NCBI GenBank assembly: GCA_902728285.1
Contig: CACVBU010000797.1
Location: 434,001 to 498,000 of the forward strand
Length of the DNA stretch: 64,000 nucleotides
Reading direction: 5' to 3'
Source: Clytia hemisphaerica
Taxonomy: Eukaryota > Cnidaria > Hydrozoa > Leptothecata > Clytiidae
Shown here: positions 58,441 through 64,000 of the stretch, one piece after another
Numbering within the stretch: the first letter of the stretch is position 1
Layout: each line of letters starts with the position of its first letter
Translations under genes and position numbers: made by a program
Notes under the pieces: generated by a model
Told to the model about the DNA's origin: nothing
The model's input: only the letters and a program-made list of their open reading frames with translations
Databases searched by the model: none

Positions 58441-58838
58441 TCGGTTGGCGATGAAGTCCTTGTTAAAACCCGAAGAAAAAATCACGTCGTGGGAACCTTC
58501 CTTTAGACGAACCTAAGGCATTAAAAAGGAGGATTGCAGAAAAAAAGGTAACAATTACCGTATTATTTATGAGATGGACTGTGTGTAAGGCAGTGATTTG
58601 TTCGCCATTGCCAACATCACCAGCATAACACGAGATGAGGATAATCAAAGGTTGCGCAGTAATCCTCTTTCCTCAGAAAGTGTATTAACTCGAAAAACAC
58701 GCCCCTCTCGTAATGCTCGTCACCGTAAGAGCCAATGATGAGAACAAGGAAGATGCCAAGGAAGTGCGCTAACGGGAAGCTATGGAAACGCTGGAGAGAG
58801 ATCTGGAAATGGAAATTACCTCTTCTGGGTAGTGTCAA
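58440..58838 (-). pseudogene. Caspase-like protease fragment
   Basis: Two overlapping minus-strand frames read LGIFLVLIIGSYGDEHYERG, ELIHFLRKEDYCATFD and LIILISCYAGDVGNGEQ. These occupy the positions of the caspase SHG (catalytic His) and QACRG (catalytic Cys) motifs; here His is replaced (GSYGDE) and the Cys motif reads SCYAGD. A KVPTT/DFFFGF segment near 58490 resembles the start of the p10 subunit. Frameshifts and missing ends make it a remnant at most. Confidence 0.35.
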
Positions 58839-58898
58839 AAATTATGTATGCAGATGAAGAGCAGCATTTATAAATCCTTAAACAGGATATAGAAAAGA

Positions 58899-59160
58899 TG
58901 AGTGTCTTTCCACAGGACTATGTTGAACTTATTGAAAATGACGAGTCATTTAATCGTTACATAAACAAAATGGAAAAGAACGGAGCATGGGCAGATATGA
59001 CAATCATCAGGCAACTGCCGAATCAATGAAGATGGAAATTCATGTGGTTCAGCAAAGACCCATTTCGCAACATTCACGCCCGATGACTTTACTGAACTAT
59101 TTTCCTTGGTTATGAATGTGCATTACGTTGCCACAACAAATATCAGACAACCTTAAATTA
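58899..59160 (+). pseudogene. OTU-like cysteine protease fragment
   Basis: Reads PQDYVELIENDESFNRYINK then MEKNGAWADMTIIRQ and, after a frame change near 59025, AESMKMEIHVVQQRPIS. The spacing (D-Y...F..Y...M...G.W.D) matches OTU deubiquitinase domains, as found in some invertebrate transposon proteins. The catalytic Asp-Gly-x-Cys part and a clear final His are missing. Confidence 0.4.
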
Positions 59161-59728
59161 TATCTTATGGCGGAATAACAAGTGATGGGATTGACCAGCA
59201 GGACACGTCAGCTGTAGTTAGCTAGCCTTACATGAATATTTAACTTCTTAAAAAAAATTCCGATTTTTGTCAAAAGATTATAGATTCTTAAGTCTCTAAA
59301 ACTTGAAAGGTAAACAAAAGCTTTTAACCAATTTCGTGCAGGAAAATCTGCTGATGCAAAAAGGACATGGATAAAACTCTTAAGAGGTAAAAAATACCCC
59401 TTGTCAACATCAATCATTAACGCACACAATGTACCAAATGTTACTTGTTTTCGGCCTTTTGCTGCCTAAAAAATGAAACCTAATCCATGAATAGCTATAA
59501 TGAAAAGCATTTGAAAAATTCAAATCAAAGTAGTCAACAGTGATTCCATCCTAAGATATTGACATTAAAATTTCCAAATTCAAGACATCTGCACTCCATA
59601 TTGAAATGATCATTTCAAAGTTTCATTTCAAACTTTCTGGTCTCCTTGATTTTTTTATCTATAGTATAGGTAACACGAACAAATAAGCTAACAAAATTAA
59701 CAATAATGATTAATAAGTGAAAAAAAAA
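59161..59728. other. Non-coding sequence
   Basis: No supported feature. Confidence 0.35.
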
Positions 59729-60039
59729 CTACTCTTAGGTTCCAAATAAACGGGCCCCCCCGCTTGTTAATTTTTCGAAAATTTTCCAACCCCCTCGGAC
59801 CTTATTAGGACCCCCCCGTTTATTAATCTCGAAGAATATTTTCAGCTGTCAAAGAGAAGGTCCTTTATTTTGCTCTAAATAGCGTGATTTTAGCCTATTT
59901 TTACCTTATTTTTGGGTTTCAGAAGTACAATTTCCAACCCCCCCGGCAATTAGGTCCCCCCCCGTTTATTAAAATCTAGAAAATTTTCCAACCCCCCCGT
60001 TTATTCGAACCCCCCCGTTTATTTGGAACCTAAGAGTAG
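59729..60039. mobile_element. MITE with C7-GTTTATT words
   Basis: Perfect inverted termini of 26 bp starting CTACTCTTAGGTTCCAAATA. Inside, CCCCCCGTTTATT-like words and TTTTCCAACCCCC recur several times. 311 bp. The termini resemble those of the 100-bp element at 2551. Confidence 0.8.
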
Positions 60040-60092
60040 CTACAGAGGATAATAGACATGACAAAAATTGAAAAATCAAAAACAAAAAGAGC

Positions 60093-61100
60093 TACAATCC
60101 TACAAGAAATATTTGAGACAAAGGGGAGTTCCCTGTGTAATTTTGAACACCACAATTGATTTTTAAGCGTCTTAAACTACAGTTGGAAAATAGAGTTTTA
60201 ACTCTGAGTTTTAACATGAGACTTAAGACTTAGGAGCTTAGGATCTCAGGATTTAAAAGTTCAAATTTGCTCGAATGAGGCTTGGAATATAGCCTAGAAG
60301 CCATCAAACCCCTCTAAAATCAAAATATTCAATGGAAGAAAGTGGAAGTGCTAAAATAGCAATTCTCGCCCGAACTTTAAATTCTGAAAAACGTTAAAAT
60401 ACACTAAAATCTCAATATATTTCAAGGGAGATTGTCTGAGAAACTGAAAGATGCCGAATTCTGCTCAGCAGGGGTTCTTATTCTAAGTTTAAAGCAATTT
60501 TTCTGGCTCAAAAATCCCCTATCTTCAATTTTAGGGGCTAAAACTCGAAAAAAAGTCAAAATTTCCTGAAATTTTAACGTTTTTGACTTTTCGTAAATTG
60601 GACCTTAGCAAAATATTAAATATTTCATAAAAAAGTGATTTTGGCCAGGAGCAAACCCTTCAAAATGGTCCGAAACATGCTTTAAGACGAATTTTAGAGG
60701 TTTTTAGGTAATTTTGGATCCCCCGCAGAGCAGAAATCAGCATTTTTCAGTTTTTCAGACAATCCTACAAGAAATATTTGAGACAAAGGGGAGTTCCCTG
60801 TGTAATTTTGAACACCACAATTGATTTTTAAGCGTCTTAAACTACAGTTGGAAAATAGAGTTTTAACTCTGAGTTTTAACATGAGACTTAAGACTTAGGA
60901 GCTTAGGATCTCAGGATTTAAAAGCTCAAATTTGCTCGAATGAGGCTTGGAATATAGCCTAGAAGCCATCAAACCCCTCTAAAATCAAAATATTCAATGG
61001 AAGAAAGTGGAAGTGCTAAAATAGCAATTCTCGCCCGAACTTTAAATTCTGAAAAACGTTAAAATACACTAAAATCTCAATATATTTCAAGGGAGATTGT
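60093..61100. repeat. Duplicated 342-bp block flanking an inverted-repeat element
   Basis: 60093-60435 and 60759-61100 are near-identical direct copies (one substitution seen, TTCAAATTT versus CTCAAATTT). Each starts ACAATCCTACAAG and ends GGGAGATTGT. The DNA between (60431-60763) begins ATTGTCTGAGAAACTGAAA and ends with its near complement, so it looks like an inverted-repeat element between two copies of its flank. Confidence 0.8.
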
Positions 61101-61147
61101 AGGAGTGCAGTTAGAGTAAAAGACTAGAATAACGGTCCCCCAAAACG

Positions 61148-61486
61148 ACTACCTTAAAGGAAGAAATTTTGGCGGGAATTTAATTTGGCGGATGGCCAAA
61201 AAAGTTTTTTCAGAGGGAAATTAATTTGGCGGATGGACGAAAAAACTAAATTTGGCGGGAATTTAATTTGGCGGTCGCTTAAAAATTTAACCGTCAAAAC
61301 AGCGAAAAAATAGCAAAAACACCTTAAAAGAGATCATATTTTCAAAATGTTTAATTTGGCGGGAATTTAATTTGGCGGATTGCGGAAAAAAGAAATTTTG
61401 GCGGGAACTTAATTTGGCGGATTTCAGTCAAATCCGCCAAATCCGCCAAATTTTCTTTCCGCCAAAATTTCTTCCTTTAAGGTAGT
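61148..61486. mobile_element. MITE with TTTGGCGG words
   Basis: Perfect 28-bp inverted termini starting ACTACCTTAAAGGAAGAAAT. Inside, AATTTGGCGG or its complement occurs about ten times in 339 bp. No ORF. Confidence 0.85.
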
Positions 61487-61667
61487 ATCACAGATGAATT
61501 TTATCGTTATGCTCAATATATCATGAATTAGTTCTCTTAAGGTATATATTTTATTTTTGTTATTTTTTGTTTTTCTGTTCCATCAGATGTACGCATGTTT
61601 AGGTCTTTTCATCATCATTTGATGTCACTCGCCTGTTTTCCATTCTATGAATATTGTTTAATAATAG

Positions 61668-62010
61668 TTTTTTTCTATTTTTTTTGAATTTTTCTAAATA
61701 TATAAATCAAACCAATCAAACATTCTGTCAGAAAATGAGAACTTTATGCGAAAAAGAACCAACAAACCAACAGACATAAAGTTTAAATAGTCAAGCAGAA
61801 ACACAAACACCAAAAACCACTCAAAAACCCAACAAAAATGTAATGCAATCTGGAGTCCCCAACTTGTGACAGGCGCAGTGGCTTAATCATGTTTTAGGGA
61901 CGTTCAACGCTCAGCCTCCCCCAGTTTCCATAACAAATGAACAAACAAACAAAAAAAAGTAGAAAAAAGGGGTTAAACAACAGACAAAACAGACAAGTTC
62001 AAAGAAAAAT
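61668..62010 (-). repeat. Dispersed repeat, copy B
   Basis: Inverse copy of 16300-16640, sharing the complement of GGCTGAGTGTTGGACGT and of ATTGGTTTGATTTATATATT. It abuts the LINE endonuclease fragment that starts near 62003. Confidence 0.65.
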
Positions 62011-63700
62011 TTGTTGTTGGAATAGTCTATGGGCACCCTAATTGCAAAATATCCAACTTCAACGAACGCTTACAGTCTGTCTTAGATAAGGTCAACAAAA
62101 AAAGAAAAAAAGTCGTTTTTATAGGTGACTTTAATATTAATTTGATAAATACTAGTCAACATCGAAATACAAATGAATTTCTGGATCTCATTTTTACAAA
62201 TTGTTTCACTCCATACATTACTCAACCAACTAGATTAGACAAAACCCTTGAAGCCACCGTCATTGATAACATATTTTATAATGACATTAGTAAGAAATGC
62301 ATCAGTGGTAATCTCATATCTCATGTGTCTGATCACCTGCCAAATTTCTTACTTATACCTTCGAAAGAGAAAAAATTTCAAAAATAGAAATCTACAAACG
62401 TGACTTCACATCTTTTAATCTCAACGACCTGAAACAAGACTTACTCTCTTTAAACCTGGTCAACAAATTAAGTAAAATGGATGACCCATCCCTTATGTAT
62501 GATTACTTCCATAGCACTCTATCTCTTCTATTCGAAATCCACCGTCCAATCAGAAAAATAAACAGATTTGAAAATAAAAAATAAAAAAAACCATGGATAA
62601 CAAAATCAATCCTTGAGAAAACTTTACTTAAAGAACAGCTTTATGGTGAGTATCTAGAAACTGGTGACACTGATATCTATAAAGAATACAAATAACTTCT
62701 TGTTCAATCAATAAAGACATCAGAAATTATAAGTATCACTACCATCGAGGTAAATTTCAGGCAATCAAAAGTAATGCAAAGAAGATGTGGAAGGAGGCAA
62801 ACGTTTTATAAGGTAGGTCACACTCAAAATCATTACCTCGGCTAATGTATCGAGATAACAATAAACTCAACTCAAGAAAAGAGATCGAAGACAACTTCAA
62901 TGACCATTATAGCAAAGTGGTACCAAATCTACCAAAAATATGAAAAAAGGAAGAAATCCCCTACACTACCTAAAACCATCAGATAAGGAGCATGTTTTTT
63001 ACGCCTATTACCCCGAGTGAGGTAAGTAACTTTGTCAAGGTATCGAATCCAGCCAAGGCTATTGATCTATTCATATTTCCAATAAAAATTATCAAAGATA
63101 TTCGGCATTTCATTTGCACACCCCTCTCTATGATCATTAATAAATTAGTCAAGAAAGGTGTCTTTCCAGACAAACTAAAGATAGCCAACGTAACCCCTGT
63201 CTTCAAAAGCGGAAACAAACTAGACATCAAGAACTATAGACCCATTTCTGTTTTACCCCTGTTTGACAAGACTTTTAAGCAAGCAATAAATTCACGGCTA
63301 AAACATTTCCCAGATGTAAACAATGTTCTTTGTAAAAATCAATTTGGTTTTTCAAAAAGGTAAGTCAACTGCAGATGCAGTTCTAAAACTAAGCAATGAA
63401 ATTTATCAAAGCGCAAACGAAAAAGAAATGTGTTGTACAATCCTCCTTGATTTAGCAAAGGCTTTTGATACTCAGTGGTTAAAGCAAGATTTTCATCTGA
63501 GACGGAAAATGGATTTTGAACAGTAAATTCTTGAAATATTGGTGAATTATGCAGAATTTTCAGACGGAAAAGTCTCTTTATATACTTCGCTGAGACGGAA
63601 ATCCGCCTGAGACGGAAGAACTTTTAACACTAGATACTGTAGATCACTCAATCTTACTCAGCAAACTCTCTGCTATTGGTTATTATTTTTTTATTATTAA
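62003..63700 (+). pseudogene. CR1/L2-like LINE fragment: endonuclease and RT start
   Basis: The endonuclease part has VVGIVYGHPNCKISNFNERL, FIGDFNINL (about 62130) and ISHVSDHLPNFL (about 62320). The linker is frameshifted, with several stops. The RT part starts near 62990 with PAKAIDLFIFPIKIIKDI, KNYRPISVLPLFDKTFKQAI (about 63230), QFGFSKRKSTADAVLKLSNE across a frameshift, and LLDLAKAFDT (about 63465), then resumes after an inserted MITE with VDHSILLSKLSAIG before similarity is lost near 63680. Confidence 0.8.
63473..63632. mobile_element. 160-bp MITE with GAGACGGAA words in a LINE RT
   Basis: Starts CAGTGGTTAAAG, ends CTTTTAACACTA, and is flanked by GATACT (63467-63472 and 63633-63638). 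GAGACGGAA or CAGACGGAA occurs four times inside. It interrupts the RT between AFDT and VDHS. Confidence 0.75.
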
Positions 63701-64000
63701 TTTATTTGGTAAAGAAGGTCAATACAAACTAGCAGACAGTGAAAAATCACTGATGTGGACCCACTATAAATCTAAGATAAAATATACTATTATTATTGTT
63801 TAAATAAGTTAAAATATTAGAGGCCGAGACCAAAATCTTAGTGTCCTCAAAATTTTGAAAAATTTAATTTATTGAGATTTAAGTATTAAATAGATTTTGT
63901 TAGGATGCATGAATAAGTTGATAGAGACTAGAGAAATTTGTGAGAATTTTAAACGCAGGTTTGACTGCAGGATCCATCCTATGTAGTTTAAAATAAAAAT
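63701..64000. other. Window end, no feature supported
   Basis: A short protein-like frame near 63700-63803 (GKEGQYKLADSEKSLMWTHY) has no visible family. The rest is non-coding. Confidence 0.3.

Overview
The window looks like AT-rich, repeat-dense animal nuclear DNA, most likely cnidarian and perhaps hydrozoan. That is an inference from content: genes split by GT-AG introns in matching phase, DUF6589 and HECT-like multigene-family members, a RecQ-like helicase, and Penelope-like (PLE), DIRS/PAT-like, RTE-like and CR1/L2-like retroelements together with many short inverted-repeat elements. I see no operons, CRISPR arrays, rRNA genes or convincing tRNA genes.

Layout. 0-1.1 kb holds two convergent gene ends (a plus-strand terminal exon and a two-exon minus gene). 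1.2-4.5 kb is inverted-repeat elements and one candidate terminal exon. 4.6-6.3 kb is a decayed LINE and 7.0-10.1 kb a nearly intact RTE-like LINE on the minus strand. 11-14 kb holds only fragments. 14.1-18.5 kb is a RecQ-like helicase pseudogene; its large intron is filled with PLE pieces (one next to a hammerhead-ribozyme-like motif) and its last codons are split by a MITE with a perfect 8-bp target duplication. 18.8-20.7 kb is a hAT-like element, 20.7-23.1 kb a CR1/L2-like LINE, 23.4-25.1 kb a minus-strand PLE reverse transcriptase containing two MITEs, and 25.6-28.4 kb an inverted-repeat element. 28.5-31.3 kb is a DUF6589 gene with a 979-bp element inside an exon. 32.8-33.5 kb is a 183-bp satellite. 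35.5-38.9 kb is an unidentified minus gene ending in a Pro/Gln tail, interrupted by a fold-back element. 39.7-43.7 kb is a HECT-like gene. 44.8-45.0 kb is a methionine-free terminal exon. 46.5-48.8 kb holds LINE ORF1 and PLE 5' fragments.

48.95-57.41 kb is the largest mobile element: a minus-strand tyrosine-recombinase retrotransposon with gag, RT-RNase H and recombinase, and split direct repeats in the order A1-ORFs-B1-A2-B2 characteristic of PAT/Ngaro elements. Its RT is split by a 3.7-kb degenerate retroposon carrying an oligo(A) tail and a 14-bp target duplication. 58.4-59.2 kb holds caspase-like and OTU-like protease fragments. 59.7-61.5 kb is a cluster of inverted-repeat elements. 62.0-63.7 kb is a 5' LINE fragment carrying another MITE.

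The most unusual theme is a set of short non-autonomous elements in which the terminal inverted repeat contains an 8-10-bp GC-rich word that recurs many times inside the element on both strands (CGCGA, CACCGGAC, TTTGGCGG, GTACGGC, GAGACGGAA, AAGATGTGACCC, CCCCCCGTTTATT). Several have sharp target duplications inside genes or other transposons, so they were mobile. Many reading-frame breaks fall at homopolymer runs, so some apparent pseudogenes could be assembly errors.
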